A stretch of DNA of 40,619 nt from Alphaproteobacteria bacterium. Lineage in GTDB: Bacteria > Pseudomonadota > Alphaproteobacteria > UBA2966 > CAIVPW01. The notes beneath the pieces were generated by a model. The model had not been told where the DNA came from. It saw only the letters and a program-made list of their open reading frames with translations, and ran no database searches. Numbering within the stretch: position 1 is the first letter of the stretch; the number at the start of each line of letters is the position of its first letter. This document shows positions 1 through 8,598 of this stretch, piece after piece. The stretch is from assembly GCA_947481575.1 (NCBI GenBank), contig CANKGV010000022.1, positions 1 through 40,619 on the forward strand, read 5' to 3'. Both the position numbers and the translations under genes were made by a program.

Positions 1-92
1 AGCAACTCGACATCCTGCGCGCCGCCATGGCTGCCCGCCACCCCAGGAACGAGGTCGACGCTACTCTTGAACCGCAGGCCAACGCTGCGTAG
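1..92 (+). CDS. 3' end of an unidentified gene (partial)
   Basis: One frame is open from the window edge to a TAG at 90-92 and gives a 29-residue tail beginning QLDILRAAMAARH. It is too short to assign to a family. The alternating hydrophobic and charged residues suggest a helical C-terminus, but this could also be a chance open frame cut by the window edge. No function is proposed. Confidence 0.3.
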   Translation, partial: QLDILRAAMAARHPRNEVDATLEPQANAA

Positions 93-371
93 CCTGCTCA
101 ACCAATGACGCCTGCCACACGATTTTCAACAATGGGCGGGACATCCCCCCATCTCAAACTCATGGAGCGAGAGGGTTTCCCGCAGCGCCTTTTCCTGCTT
201 TTTAGCCCCGCCGAATAGACCGAAGATCATGTGCCGTTGCATCCCTAGGACGGTGCCCGAGCGTACCCGCGCCCGAATCCGGCAAACTTACCGGAAAATG
301 ACCCGAAACGCGAGGGTCTACTGCGTCGCAGCAATACCGGCTGTACCGGCCAGCCCGATGGACCACGATCC
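93..371. other. Intergenic stretch
   Basis: This 279-base stretch lies between the tail of the first gene and the end of the minus-strand secreted protein gene. It holds only one weak candidate small ORF on the minus strand (126-242) and a short CCGG inverted repeat near 338-352. I see no convincing promoter, terminator with a U-tract, or RNA gene. Confidence 0.4.
126..242 (-). CDS. Candidate small ORF, 38 residues
   Basis: An ATG at 240-242 and TGA at 126-128 on the minus strand frame a 38-residue peptide, with a second ATG at residue 5. After that it reads IFGLFGGAKKQEKALRETL, an N-terminal style seen in many small cytosolic proteins, and it ends in a Cys-Pro-Ala-His-Cys tail. There is no good Shine-Dalgarno site at either ATG. 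It may be a genuine short gene, the decayed start of a longer one, or chance. Function unknown. Confidence 0.2.
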   Translation of the reverse strand: MQRHMIFGLFGGAKKQEKALRETLSLHEFEMGGCPAHC

Positions 372-824
372 CTAGTGGCCTAGGCTCCGCAAAACCGATG
401 CGATGTCCTTGACGGACTGCATCGCCCGGGCACCCGGGATCGATGCGTCATAGACGCCAAAGACCACGGTTTCGTCGGTCATCGTCACGACCATCGCGAT
501 GTTGCCCGCGCGGGCGTACAGGCCCTTCGGCTCCGACCCGGTAATCGTATAGCGGTTGCCTTCGACGGGAATGGCGCTCGGCCGCGGCACTTTGCCGAGA
601 ATCACGTTGGCGATGCCTTCGGCCTCATCGGCGCTCAGGGTGAAGTTCGGGGTGCGGGCCAACAAATTGCCGTAGAGGTCGGTAATCGCCCCTTTAAGCA
701 GCGCCGAGGTATCCATCGGCTCGCCGGGGAACGGCTGCCAGTCAACGGCTGCGGCAGGCTGCGCCAGCGCCAAAACCGCAGCGGTGGCCAGGATACGGAT
801 CAGAGCGAGTGGGTTGCGAACCAT
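372..824 (-). CDS. Small secreted protein of unknown function
   Basis: The product has 150 residues. A Sec signal peptide is clear: a basic start (MVRNPLALIR), a hydrophobic stretch at about 10-22 and an AQPAAA cleavage region at about 21-26. The mature part (about 124 residues) has no cysteines, no obvious metal motif and no membrane segment, so it should be soluble in the periplasm or outside the cell. Its alternating beta-like stretches near 88-125 resemble a small alpha/beta fold, but I recognise no family. It lies 67 bases downstream of the MFS gene on the same strand and could be cotranscribed with it. The reading frame is well supported by its composition; the role is unknown. Confidence 0.75.
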   Translation of the reverse strand: MVRNPLALIRILATAAVLALAQPAAAVDWQPFPGEPMDTSALLKGAITDLYGNLLARTPNFTLSADEAEGIANVILGKVPRPSAIPVEGNRYTITGSEPKGLYARAGNIAMVVTMTDETVVFGVYDASIPGARAMQSVKDIASVLRSLGH

Positions 825-891
825 GTGCGAACTCCGGGTGGACTGTTCCGTTTAGCGTCCGGCTTCGTTTGCCGTCAACGGGCGCAGGGTG

Positions 892-2106
892 TCACCCCCG
901 GCGCCCAACAACCAGCATGGCGCCCGCCAATCCCACCAACGTGAACGCGGCGCCCGCCGAAAACGTCGCGGCCGGGCCGAAGGCGTCCCACAACACTCCG
1001 GCCAGAACGCTGGCGGCGAGGAGTGCCACCCCGCTGACCAGATTGAACAGGCCGAACGCGGTGCCGCGCAGGTCGGCCGGCGCGGTATCGGCCACCATCG
1101 CCGCCAAGAGCCCTTGGGTGGTGCCCATGTGGAGCCCCCACAGGGCAACCCCGGCGAACACGCCCCACAGATTGCCCGCCCACGCGAGCACCGCGTCCGC
1201 CACGATCAAGATGGCAAACCCCACCATAAGGAGGGTCCGCCGGCCCACCCGGTCGGACAACACGCCGATAGGGTAGGCAGAAACGGCATACACGACGTTC
1301 ATGACCACCAGAACCGCCGGTACCAGCGCGTTCGCGAGGCCGGCATCTTGGGCGCGCAATACCAGGAACGCCTCGCTGAAGCGCGCGACGGTGAACACCC
1401 CGCCGACCGCCGCCACCGCCCAGAACGCACGCGGCAGCCGTCCCGCAGAGGTCCACTGAACCTGCGCACGCGGCGGCGCGGCGGCGAACCCAGGCGGTTC
1501 CCGTACCCCTAGAACCAACACCGCGACCGCTGCCACCGCGGGGATTACCGCGACCCAGAACACCAGGCGATAGTTATCGCCGGAGACTGCCATCAGGGTG
1601 ATTGCCAGCAGCGGGCCAGCGAACGCTCCGATGGTATCCAGCGACTGCCGCAGCCCGAAGGCTGCGCCGCGCTGATCCGGTCCGGCGATGTCGGCGACCA
1701 TGGCGTCGCGCGGCGCCCCACGTATGCCCTTCCCTACGCGATCCGCTAACCGCGCGGCGAACACCCATCCAGCACTGGTGGCAATGGCGAACAGGGGTTT
1801 CGAAACCGCCGCCATGCCATAGCCGATCCCGGCCAGCAGTTTTCGCTTCCGTAGCCGGTCGCTGAGCCACCCCGATCCCATTTTGGCGAACGCCGCCGTC
1901 GCCTCGCCGATCCCTTCGATCAGGCCGACGGTCGTGGTGCTGGCGCCCAAGACTGTGACCAGAAATACCGGCAGCAGACTGTGGATGCTCTCGGACGAGA
2001 CATCCATGAACATGCTCACGAAGCCCAGCATCCAGATGCCTGCGGGCAAGGGAGCGCGCGGCAATCTTGGGGAAGGCATCACGGGAGTAAGCTCAACAGG
2101 GGGCAT
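892..2106 (-). CDS. Major facilitator superfamily permease, 12-TM type
   Basis: The protein has 404 residues with about 12 hydrophobic segments, typical of drug:H+ antiporter-like or sugar MFS carriers. The N-half carries the SDRLRKRK loop (near residues 81-88) in the place of the MFS motif A between helices 2 and 3. It is followed by the DRVGKGIRGAPRDA segment typical of a widespread uncharacterised MFS group. The C-half repeats the loop as SDRVGRR. The substrate cannot be told from the sequence. Two ATGs are possible (2106 and 2079); neither has a strong Shine-Dalgarno site, so the first nine residues are uncertain. It is divergent from the DHA2 exporter gene, and the intervening 285 bases hold a promoter-like region for the latter. 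Confidence 0.88.
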   Translation of the reverse strand: MPPVELTPVMPSPRLPRAPLPAGIWMLGFVSMFMDVSSESIHSLLPVFLVTVLGASTTTVGLIEGIGEATAAFAKMGSGWLSDRLRKRKLLAGIGYGMAAVSKPLFAIATSAGWVFAARLADRVGKGIRGAPRDAMVADIAGPDQRGAAFGLRQSLDTIGAFAGPLLAITLMAVSGDNYRLVFWVAVIPAVAAVAVLVLGVREPPGFAAAPPRAQVQWTSAGRLPRAFWAVAAVGGVFTVARFSEAFLVLRAQDAGLANALVPAVLVVMNVVYAVSAYPIGVLSDRVGRRTLLMVGFAILIVADAVLAWAGNLWGVFAGVALWGLHMGTTQGLLAAMVADTAPADLRGTAFGLFNLVSGVALLAASVLAGVLWDAFGPAATFSAGAAFTLVGLAGAMLVVGRRG

Positions 2107-2236
2107 CCGGACCGGCAGCCAATGCTACCAGAAGCCGTCGCAACGCATCTGAAGCCGAACTCCGTCGCAGCGCGCACGACCAGCGGCCGGCACCTGATCG
2201 AGCAGTCAAAATCGCTGGACTCCGCGCAGGTGTGCG

Positions 2237-2267
2237 TTGACGGCAAAATAGGCAAGGCTATATAGCC
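2237..2267 (+). promoter_or_regulatory. Promoter-like site with a 12-bp palindrome over the -10 region
   Basis: TTGACG at 2237-2242 is followed after 16 bases by TATATA at 2259-2264, a good match to a housekeeping promoter pointing at the exporter gene that starts at 2392. The perfect palindrome GGCTATATAGCC (2256-2267) covers the -10 element, where a repressor would block polymerase. A transcript from here would have a leader of about 120 bases. The site is seen directly; its use as promoter and operator is inferred. Confidence 0.5.
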
Positions 2268-2391
2268 GATGGTGGTGCGCCATACACAAGGGCGCAGACG
2301 CAATCACGCACCAACTTTTCCCGGCAGTCCACGCGAGCCGCCTCCCCGGCCTAAGGGTCCACGGATTCGCCTGCCCGACGAAGGACGCTTC

Positions 2392-4128
2392 ATGAGCACG
2401 GCGGAATCCCCTCCGAACAAAGTTCTGATCATGGCCGGCGGCATGACCGCCTTGTTCTTGGCGGCCCTCGACCAAACGATCGTAGCCACCGCGTTGCCGA
2501 AGATCGTTGCCGATCTGCACGGCCTTTCGCACCTATCGTGGACATTCACTGCCTACATGTTGTCGTCCACCATCGCGGTTCCGGTTGCGGGCAAGCTGTC
2601 GGACTTGATCGGCCGGCGGATGGTGTACCTCTTCGCCGCCGTATTCTTCATCGGCGCGTCGATCCTGGCGGCAATGTCCCAGGACATGATCCAGCTCATC
2701 ATCTTCCGCGGCCTGCAGGGTATCGGCGGTGGCGCGCTGATGGTGAATTCCTTCTCGATCATCGGCGACCTGTTTCCTCCCGCCGAGCGTGGCCGCTGGC
2801 AAGGATTGATGGGCGCAATGTTCGGGCTGTCCTCGATCGCCGGTCCACTGCTGGGCGGTTGGATTACCGATAACTTCTCGTGGCGTTGGATCTTCTACGT
2901 CAACGTACCGGTCGGCGTCGCTGCAGTTTCGGTGATCCTGTACGCGTTCCCGCGGCACCTGAAGAAGGATCGCAAACCTTCGATCGACTACATGGGCGCC
3001 GCGGCGCTGGCCGTGTTCATGGTGCCCTTGATGCTCGCGCTGGTGTGGGGCGGTTCAGAGTACCCGTGGGGTTCGTCGACCATCATGGAACTGCTGGCCG
3101 CGGCCGTACTCGGCCTGGGGTTGTTCCTGTGGATAGAGTCGCGCGCCAAGGAACCGGTCCTGCCGCTCGACATGTTCACCAACCGCACCTTCCTGGTGTC
3201 GGCAGGGGTGACGTTCTTGAGTTCGATCGGAATGTTCGGCACGATTCTGTACATCCCGGTGTTCGGGCAGGCCGTGGTCGGCATCTCCGCGACCAACTCG
3301 GGCTTTGTTCTGACGCCAATGATGTTGGGGATGGTCGTCGCCAGTACGATATCCGGGCAACTCGTCGCCCGCACTGGTCGGTACCGGCTGCTAGCGTTCC
3401 TCGGCATGGTCATCGCCACCGGCGGAATGGTGCTGTTCTCGCAACTCACCACGGAAACCACCGCATTGCGCCTAACGCTTGACATGTTGGTCACCGGCGC
3501 CGGCATCGGGACCACGATGCCGATCTTCCTCGTGGCGGTGCAGAACGCGTTCCCACATTCGAAGCTGGGCGTGGTGACGGCCTCGATCCCGATGTTCCGC
3601 AGCATCGGCGGAACGGTCGGCGGCGCGTTGTTCGGCGGATTGATGAATCATCGTCTCGCCGACGGCCTGGCCCAATTGTCCGCCGATCCGGTGGTGCAAC
3701 AGATCAAGACGGCGGCCCCTCCGGGGACCTTCACCGGGCTCACGGCGAATGCCATTCAGGGCGTCTTGAGCCCGCAGGGCCAACTTGGGCTGAGGGGGTT
3801 GGTGACGAAGGCGCCGGTAGCGGCACAGCCGCAACTCGCTTCGGGCATCGATCATCTGCTGGACGGGATCAAGCTCGTGTTCACCGACGCGGTCGCACAT
3901 CTGTTCATCGCCGCGATCATTGCAACGGCCGCGGCCGCGCTGCTCGCGTTGGCGCTCCCATACATCCCCCTGCGGAAGTCAAACCGCCCGGCGATGCAGG
4001 AAGCTGCCATGGAGATCGGGGCCGAGATCGGCAACGTCGACGCTCGCGACGAGCCGGACCTGACCGGCAGTGGCCCCGCCGAGCCCGGACCTAGTACAGC
4101 GGGTCAAGGCGCGCGCGGACGGCAGTAA
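2392..4128 (+). CDS. DHA2-family drug:H+ antiporter (EmrB/QacA-like), copy 1
   Basis: The protein has 578 residues and about 14 predicted membrane helices, the layout of the DHA2 family that exports toxic organic compounds using the proton gradient in the inner membrane. Family features are DQTIVATALPKI in helix 1, the motif-A loop KLSDLIGRR, and the motif-C region with GPLLGGWI. I place the start at ATG 2392 rather than an upstream in-frame codon because GAAGGA lies just ahead and the residues before it look non-coding. The C-terminus has a soluble tail ([10 protein letters not shown] to DEPDL) shared with the second copy at 4790-6535. No membrane-fusion partner (EmrA) is present, so it may work alone. 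It lies upstream of marR, a likely regulator. Confidence 0.92.
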   Translation: MSTAESPPNKVLIMAGGMTALFLAALDQTIVATALPKIVADLHGLSHLSWTFTAYMLSSTIAVPVAGKLSDLIGRRMVYLFAAVFFIGASILAAMSQDMIQLIIFRGLQGIGGGALMVNSFSIIGDLFPPAERGRWQGLMGAMFGLSSIAGPLLGGWITDNFSWRWIFYVNVPVGVAAVSVILYAFPRHLKKDRKPSIDYMGAAALAVFMVPLMLALVWGGSEYPWGSSTIMELLAAAVLGLGLFLWIESRAKEPVLPLDMFTNRTFLVSAGVTFLSSIGMFGTILYIPVFGQAVVGISATNSGFVLTPMMLGMVVASTISGQLVARTGRYRLLAFLGMVIATGGMVLFSQLTTETTALRLTLDMLVTGAGIGTTMPIFLVAVQNAFPHSKLGVVTASIPMFRSIGGTVGGALFGGLMNHRLADGLAQLSADPVVQQIKTAAPPGTFTGLTANAIQGVLSPQGQLGLRGLVTKAPVAAQPQLASGIDHLLDGIKLVFTDAVAHLFIAAIIATAAAALLALALPYIPLRKSNRPAMQEAAMEIGAEIGNVDARDEPDLTGSGPAEPGPSTAGQGARGRQ

Positions 4129-4221
4129 GGCTTCGGATACCTTTGGAAACGAGCTCCGGCGTCGGGGCTTCGGGTCGGCCTATGCCGCCACGCGACATTT
4201 TGTCCCCGCGAAGATAGTCTG

Positions 4222-4256
4222 TTGACAGACGATCTGTCCGTTCGTAAGTAGCGGGC
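4222..4256 (+). promoter_or_regulatory. marR promoter with perfect inverted repeat (probable operator)
   Basis: A consensus -35 element TTGACA (4222-4227) overlaps the inverted repeat GACAGA-CGA-TCTGTC (4224-4238), which has perfect 6-base arms. A -10 element 17 bases on (4245-4250, TAAGTA) is weak. The marR ATG is at 4257, so a transcript from this promoter would have little or no leader, and no clear Shine-Dalgarno site is seen. MarR proteins bind such repeats and repress their own operons, so autoregulation is a fair inference. Confidence 0.55.
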
Positions 4257-4793
4257 ATGACCGAAGAAGAATTCGCCAAGCTCCGTGCGCTTGCCTCCGA
4301 GCGCAACTTCTCGGACCAGATCGGATTCCTCCTCTATTGGGTGCATCGCCGCGGTAGCCGCGCGCTCAACGAGGCGCTGGCGCCGCTCGGTATCGAGTTG
4401 CGCCACATGCGCATCCTGGGCGTGATCACTCTGGCCGGCCCACAAACCCAGCGCCAGTTGATTGAAATGCTCGACGTCGACAAGTCGTCGATGGTCTACC
4501 TGATCGATACCCTGGAAGAACTTGGGCTGGCAAAACGCGAACCCGCCGCAGGCGACCGCCGCGCGCACGCGATTAGTATCACCCAGGCCGGCGCCGCGAG
4601 ACTCAGCGAGTCGCGCAAGGCCATCAAATCCGTCAACGAGAAGCGCTACGGCGTGCTCAGTGCATCCGAACAGGATCAATTGCGCAACATGCTGTGGCGC
4701 GTCTTGGAAACCGAGGGCGACGCAACGTCCGACTCCGAACTCAACCAGTTCCTCAGGCTGAAATCCAAACTCACCAAGGGCCCGCAACCATGA
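4257..4793 (+). CDS. MarR-family transcriptional regulator
   Basis: The protein has 178 residues, slightly long for MarR (about 140-160) because of a short N-terminal helix and a charged C-terminal tail. The winged helix-turn-helix spans about 50-115, with the recognition helix near 74-90 and a wing reading [16 protein letters not shown], the MarR hallmark of a D-x-R-(R) wing. Flanking helices would dimerise. These proteins release DNA when they bind a small phenolic or other toxic ligand. The stop codon overlaps the start of the downstream exporter (ATGA, 4790-4793), so the two are translationally coupled. With an exporter on each side, it most likely senses the compounds they export. Confidence 0.92.
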   Translation: MTEEEFAKLRALASERNFSDQIGFLLYWVHRRGSRALNEALAPLGIELRHMRILGVITLAGPQTQRQLIEMLDVDKSSMVYLIDTLEELGLAKREPAAGDRRAHAISITQAGAARLSESRKAIKSVNEKRYGVLSASEQDQLRNMLWRVLETEGDATSDSELNQFLRLKSKLTKGPQP

Positions 4794-6535
4794 CCACGAC
4801 GTCCATGCCCTTCGCCCCTCCGGCGGCCCCGCCTAACCGCGTCATGATCCTGGCGGGCGGGCTCACCGCCATGATGCTCGCGATGCTCAGTTCAACCATC
4901 GTGTCGACAGCGATGCCGCGCATCGCCACAGAACTGCAGGGACTTTCCCACCTGTCGTGGATCTTCACGGCCTACATGCTGACATCGACCGTCTCAGTCC
5001 CCGTCGTCGGCAAGTTGTCGGACCTGTTCGGCCGCCGCATTGTTTACCTAGTCGCCATCGCGGTCTTCGTGGGCGCTTCGGTTGCTGCCGGCTTCTCGCA
5101 GAACATGACCCAACTGATCATATGCCGCGGGATTCAGGGCATCGGCGGCGGCGCCCTCATGGTCAACACCATCGCCATGATCGGCGACCTGTTTCCGCCC
5201 GCGGAGCGCGGGCGGTGGCAAGGCGTGATCGGTGCTGTGTTCGGCCTCGCTTCCGTGATTGGTCCCCTGCTCGGCGGTTGGATTACCGATACGCTCAGCT
5301 GGCGCTGGATATTCTTCATCAATCTGCCATTCGGTGCGGTGGCATTTGCCACCATCGTCGCGACATTGCCGAAGGGTGGCGCACGCGCCACCAGACCTTC
5401 GATCGACTACGCCGGAGCCACATTCCTGGCCCTCGGTTTGGTGCCGCTGTTGCTATCGTTGGTGTGGGGCGGCAGCGAGTACGCGTGGAATTCGCCGACC
5501 ATACTGGGGCTCATCGCGGTCGGGCTTGTCAGCATCGTTGCGTTCGGCTTGGTCGAGCCCCGCGTCAAGGAACCGATTCTGCCGCTGCACTTCTTCCTGA
5601 ACCGGACGTTCAGCGTGTCGGCGCTGGCGACCTTCCTGTCGGCGATGGGCATGTTCGGGGCCCTGCTGTTCGTGCCGTTGTTTGCCCAAGTGGTTGTCGG
5701 CTTCTCGGCCACCAATTCGGGTTTGGTGCTGACGCCGATGATTGTCGGCCTGGTCATGGCAAGTGCGGCAAGTGGGCAGATCATCACGCGCACGGGCCAA
5801 TATCGGGTTATGGCCGTGCTCGGCATGCTGGTCGCCACCGCGGGCATGTACCTCTTCACGGGGGTCAATCCGGATACCACCTATGTTCGATTGGCGACCG
5901 ACATGTTTGTCACGGGCATTGGCCTGGGCATGACCATGCCGATCTTCGCCGTCGTGGTGCAAAACGCGTTCGACCATTCGCAAATGGGGGTCGTCACCGC
6001 ATCAACGCAGATGTTCCGCAATATCGGCGGGACAGTGGGATCGGCGTTCTTTGGTGGGTTGCTGAATGCGCGCATCGCCGACGGTCTGGCGGGACTGAGC
6101 AACGACCCGTTCCTCGTCCAACTAGAGGCGCTAATCCCGGCGGCCGCCTCCGCTCCTACTCTGAACGCAAGCGCAATCCAAGGGTTGCTTGGATCGACCG
6201 GTCAGGCACGCATGCACGAGGCATTGGGAAGACTGCCTGCCGCAGCGCAGGCGCAAATTGCGCCGCAGATGGAATCCTTCATGCATGCCGTGAAGTTCGT
6301 CATCAGCGATGCGGTCTCCCATGTGTTCTTCGGGGGCATGATCCTCATGGCGCTCGGCGCGCTCGCCAGCGCCTGGCTCCCACAAGTCGCGCTGCGCAAG
6401 ACCAACCGCCCCGCCATGCAGGAAGCCGGCATGGAATTGGAAGCTGAGTTGGCTACGGCCAATCCAGCGGACGAGCCAGACTTAGCGGGAGCCAATCCAC
6501 CCCTAGTCGAACGCAAGTCGGCGGGCGGGCGCTAA
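4790..6535 (+). CDS. DHA2-family drug:H+ antiporter (EmrB/QacA-like), copy 2
   Basis: The protein has 581 residues with about 14 predicted helices and is a close paralogue of the copy at 2392-4128: long stretches such as [29 protein letters not shown] and NRPAMQEA match in order. I chose ATG 4790 because it overlaps the marR stop as ATGA and leads straight into residues that align with the first copy. It should expel small organic toxins across the inner membrane using protons. Like copy 1 it ends in a soluble tail with a DEPDL motif. Cotranscription with marR implies control by that repressor. The pair probably arose by tandem duplication; the two may differ in substrate. Confidence 0.92.
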   Translation: MTTTSMPFAPPAAPPNRVMILAGGLTAMMLAMLSSTIVSTAMPRIATELQGLSHLSWIFTAYMLTSTVSVPVVGKLSDLFGRRIVYLVAIAVFVGASVAAGFSQNMTQLIICRGIQGIGGGALMVNTIAMIGDLFPPAERGRWQGVIGAVFGLASVIGPLLGGWITDTLSWRWIFFINLPFGAVAFATIVATLPKGGARATRPSIDYAGATFLALGLVPLLLSLVWGGSEYAWNSPTILGLIAVGLVSIVAFGLVEPRVKEPILPLHFFLNRTFSVSALATFLSAMGMFGALLFVPLFAQVVVGFSATNSGLVLTPMIVGLVMASAASGQIITRTGQYRVMAVLGMLVATAGMYLFTGVNPDTTYVRLATDMFVTGIGLGMTMPIFAVVVQNAFDHSQMGVVTASTQMFRNIGGTVGSAFFGGLLNARIADGLAGLSNDPFLVQLEALIPAAASAPTLNASAIQGLLGSTGQARMHEALGRLPAAAQAQIAPQMESFMHAVKFVISDAVSHVFFGGMILMALGALASAWLPQVALRKTNRPAMQEAGMELEAELATANPADEPDLAGANPPLVERKSAGGR

Positions 6536-6541
6536 AAATGC

Positions 6542-6567
6542 AGAGGGGCGGCTCGCGCCGCCCCTCT
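6542..6567 (-). terminator. Rho-independent terminator of the cold-shock gene
   Basis: An 11-bp perfect stem (6542-6552 with 6557-6567) closes a 4-base loop. Read on the minus strand it is followed shortly by TTTTT (complement of 6534-6538), so it ends the cold-shock transcript; the U-tract overlaps the stop codon of the convergent exporter. On the plus strand there is no U-tract, though the hairpin may still slow polymerase. Confidence 0.8.
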
Positions 6568-6596
6568 CAACACTTGGCGTGACCAGTCGCCTGGGC

Positions 6597-6803
6597 TTAG
6601 AGAAGCTTCAGGTTAACGGCTGCCATCTTCCCGGTGCGGCCGCGTTCCAACTCGTAGGACACTTTCTGCCCTTCGCCGAGCTTGGCGATCCCAGCCTGCT
6701 GCACGGCGGAGATGTGCACGAACACATCAGACGAACCGTCTTCGGGCTGAATGAAACCGTACCCCTTCGCCGGGTTGAACCACTTCACGGTGCCAGTACC
6801 CAT
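6597..6803 (-). CDS. Cold-shock protein (CspA family)
   Basis: The product has 68 residues, the normal length of a single cold-shock domain, an RNA/single-stranded-DNA-binding beta barrel that melts RNA structures. Both RNA-binding motifs are present: RNP1 as KGYGFI (near residues 14-19) and RNP2 as VFVHI (near 27-31), after the [11 protein letters not shown] start. The ATG at 6801-6803 is preceded by GGAGGAA; a longer frame would begin at a TTG inside that ribosome site and is not credible. The gene stands alone, faces the exporter operon, and has a long upstream region with an 11-base inverted repeat that could be a structured leader. Whether it is cold-induced or constitutive cannot be told. 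Confidence 0.95.
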   Translation of the reverse strand: MGTGTVKWFNPAKGYGFIQPEDGSSDVFVHISAVQQAGIAKLGEGQKVSYELERGRTGKMAAVNLKLL

Positions 6804-6864
6804 GATTTCCTCCAAGCTGGCGTGGCCCTACGCGGAACTGCGGAGAGCATCAGAAGTACCTATT

Positions 6865-6972
6865 GGGGGAAATCCGTAACTGCACCCTAGGCGGGGCTTT
6901 TCGGTTGGCCCAAGGTATTCGACATCGCCAAGGATGAAATGGGTGCGAACGCTTTGCAAGTGGATTTCCCCC
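6865..6972 (-). repeat. 11-bp inverted repeat in the csp upstream region
   Basis: GGGGGAAATCC at 6865-6875 is matched by its exact complement GGATTTCCCCC at 6962-6972, 86 bases apart. On the minus strand both arms lie 62-169 bases upstream of the csp start, within the length of the long leader known for E. coli cspA mRNA. If both are transcribed they could pair. The rest of 6804-7201 holds no gene I can support and no clear promoter. Confidence 0.45.
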
Positions 6973-7201
6973 TTACAAGAGTCTGACGCAAAGGGCCCAC
7001 CCTCGGCGCGATTGGGCTGCGGTGGAGCACGCAAATACAACGCTGCGACCCCACCGCGGCCACGTATGATTCATGCTGGGAAGCGTTGGATTGGCCGTAT
7101 CCCGTTCGACACAGTATCCTACCCTCGTGGCTGCTCGACCAAGTGACCGCCCTCCGGCAAATGCGGCGGCACCTGTCTGTCCTCGCACAACGGATGGCCC
7201 C

Positions 7202-7981
7202 GTGACGCTCCTGCGCCTGTGCGCGGTGCTGCTGTCGGCGGCGTTGTTGATGGCGGCTGGTGCGGCGACCGCAGCCGACCTGCTCGTGCCGCCCTGCGCT
7301 GGGGTGCCGGTGCCAGCACCTACCCTGCCGGGCGAAGCCGGGGCGTTCGTGTTGTTGGTCGACGAGGACGCTGCAACATGGCAGGCGCCCAAATGCACGG
7401 GTTGGCAGAGCGCAAAGCCGAACCTGGCACTTGGCGAAGCGGGACGGTTCGTCAATGCTGCCGGACCTTCTGGGATCCTGGAGCGCTTCGCCGCCGTGTC
7501 GGCCTTCACCCAGCCCAAGTACTGGTCGACCACGCGGAATTCTTACCGGCCATTGATCCGCAACGCCTATGCGCTCGACAAGGCGGACCGCAATGCCCGC
7601 CGCGGCGACTTTGCTGTTCAAGACCTTGGCCAAGGCGCCACGAAGTTTGTCGCCCTCGGGAATACGAGCGCCAGCATCCTGGTCTACCGCCTCACGGTGG
7701 TGGAGCGGACCGAGAACCGCGTCACGGTCACCCTGGAGAACACCGATGACGCGTACTTCCTGGTGTTCCGCGTCCTGCCCGCACGAGGAGCGCAAGTCCA
7801 ACTCACGTTTGAGCGAGACGACGGCGACGTATGGCGGTACTACGCGATACTGCGGATCAGCGGAATGCTCCGCCCGGTCGCCCGGTTCGCTCAGACTTCA
7901 TTCCTCGAACCCGCACAAGCCCTGTTGAGTTACCTTGCGGGGGTCCTGCCCGAACCGGCCGAGGACGCGCCGGGCCGCTAG
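7202..7981 (+). CDS. Exported protein of unknown function
   Basis: From the GTG at 7202 the product has 259 residues with a clear Sec signal peptide (VTLLRLCAVLLSAALLMAAG, cleavage near ATAA/AD at about 23-25). An upstream start at 7073 would add 43 residues with poor composition in front of this signal and is rejected. The mature protein has two cysteines near the N-terminus that could pair (in PPCAG and KCTGW), no metal-binding motif and no further membrane span. A beta-rich middle section (about 135-215) suggests a lipid- or ligand-binding fold. I do not recognise the family. Its stop codon overlaps that of the convergent cupin gene within the four bases CTAG. Confidence 0.7.
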   Translation: MTLLRLCAVLLSAALLMAAGAATAADLLVPPCAGVPVPAPTLPGEAGAFVLLVDEDAATWQAPKCTGWQSAKPNLALGEAGRFVNAAGPSGILERFAAVSAFTQPKYWSTTRNSYRPLIRNAYALDKADRNARRGDFAVQDLGQGATKFVALGNTSASILVYRLTVVERTENRVTVTLENTDDAYFLVFRVLPARGAQVQLTFERDDGDVWRYYAILRISGMLRPVARFAQTSFLEPAQALLSYLAGVLPEPAEDAPGR

Positions 7982-8457
7982 TACGGCGTGCCGTCCTTGT
8001 GGGTGAAGGCCCAGGTACCGTCGGGCCTGAGTACCGCCTGCAGATCGTCGTCCGGATAGATACCGGAGTCACCCGGGCCGCGGTCGCCTACCTCAAGGAG
8101 CACCACTTCTCCCGAGCTCCTGTTAACCAAATGGTGGCCGTCGCCGGTCCCCGCCTTGAAGCCGGCGCACATGCCCGGGGCAAGGATCCGTTCACCGTCG
8201 TCGGTGATCAGCGTCGGATTGCCCTCCAAGACATATACGAACTCGTCTTGGCGCGTGTGTGCGTGACGCAACGCCGTGGCGGCGCCCGGCGCCAGCCGGG
8301 TCAGGTTCACGCCAAAGTTGGTCAGGCCGAACACATCGCCCAGAGGACGCTTCACCCGCCCTAGCACCGCCCCGGCGAACTGCGGCGGATAGTTGCTTGG
8401 CTTGATGCGAGGAGCGGCCTCGGCAGCGACGATGGCGGTGGGCTTGGCGGGCTTCAT
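7978..8457 (-). CDS. Cupin-domain protein
   Basis: The protein has 159 residues and one cupin barrel in the middle. Cupin motif 1 is visible near 64-80 as RHAHTRQDEFVYVLEG, with His65, His67 and Glu72 as likely metal ligands; motif 2 follows around 94-112 with GTGDGHHLVNRS supplying a further His. Small single cupins of this kind bind sugars or act as isomerases or dioxygenases, and the substrate is not evident here. A much longer frame extends upstream (to 9351) but only its last third is real: the upstream part is antisense to glgC. The ATG at 8455-8457 gives the natural N-terminus. It is divergent from glgC and may be regulated with it through the inverted repeat between them. Confidence 0.82.
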   Translation of the reverse strand: MKPAKPTAIVAAEAAPRIKPSNYPPQFAGAVLGRVKRPLGDVFGLTNFGVNLTRLAPGAATALRHAHTRQDEFVYVLEGNPTLITDDGERILAPGMCAGFKAGTGDGHHLVNRSSGEVVLLEVGDRGPGDSGIYPDDDLQAVLRPDGTWAFTHKDGTPY

Positions 8458-8497
8458 TGGGGGTCCTGCGACGAATTGTTCCGACGCCACAGAGTAT

Positions 8498-8532
8498 CGG
8501 CACGAGGCCCCGCCGCCCAGGTTCTCGTGCCG
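8498..8532. promoter_or_regulatory. 9-bp inverted repeat between divergent cupin and glgC genes
   Basis: CGGCACGAG (8498-8506) and its exact complement CTCGTGCCG (8524-8532) are separated by 17 bases in the 141-base divergent region. The symmetry about 8515, roughly between the two start codons, fits an operator for a dimeric regulator acting on both genes; it could also be an RNA hairpin. No clear -10/-35 pairs were identified. Confidence 0.4.
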
Positions 8533-8598
8533 CGACACGCCCGCTAGGATGGTGCTGCGCCGGTTCATGGTGGCGCAGCGCGTAGTTGGGGAACGGGT

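Noticed and set aside
4957-6447. 496-residue open frame inside the second DHA2 exporter
   Set aside because: Arg/His/Gly-rich out-of-frame reading of a membrane protein gene with clear family motifs.
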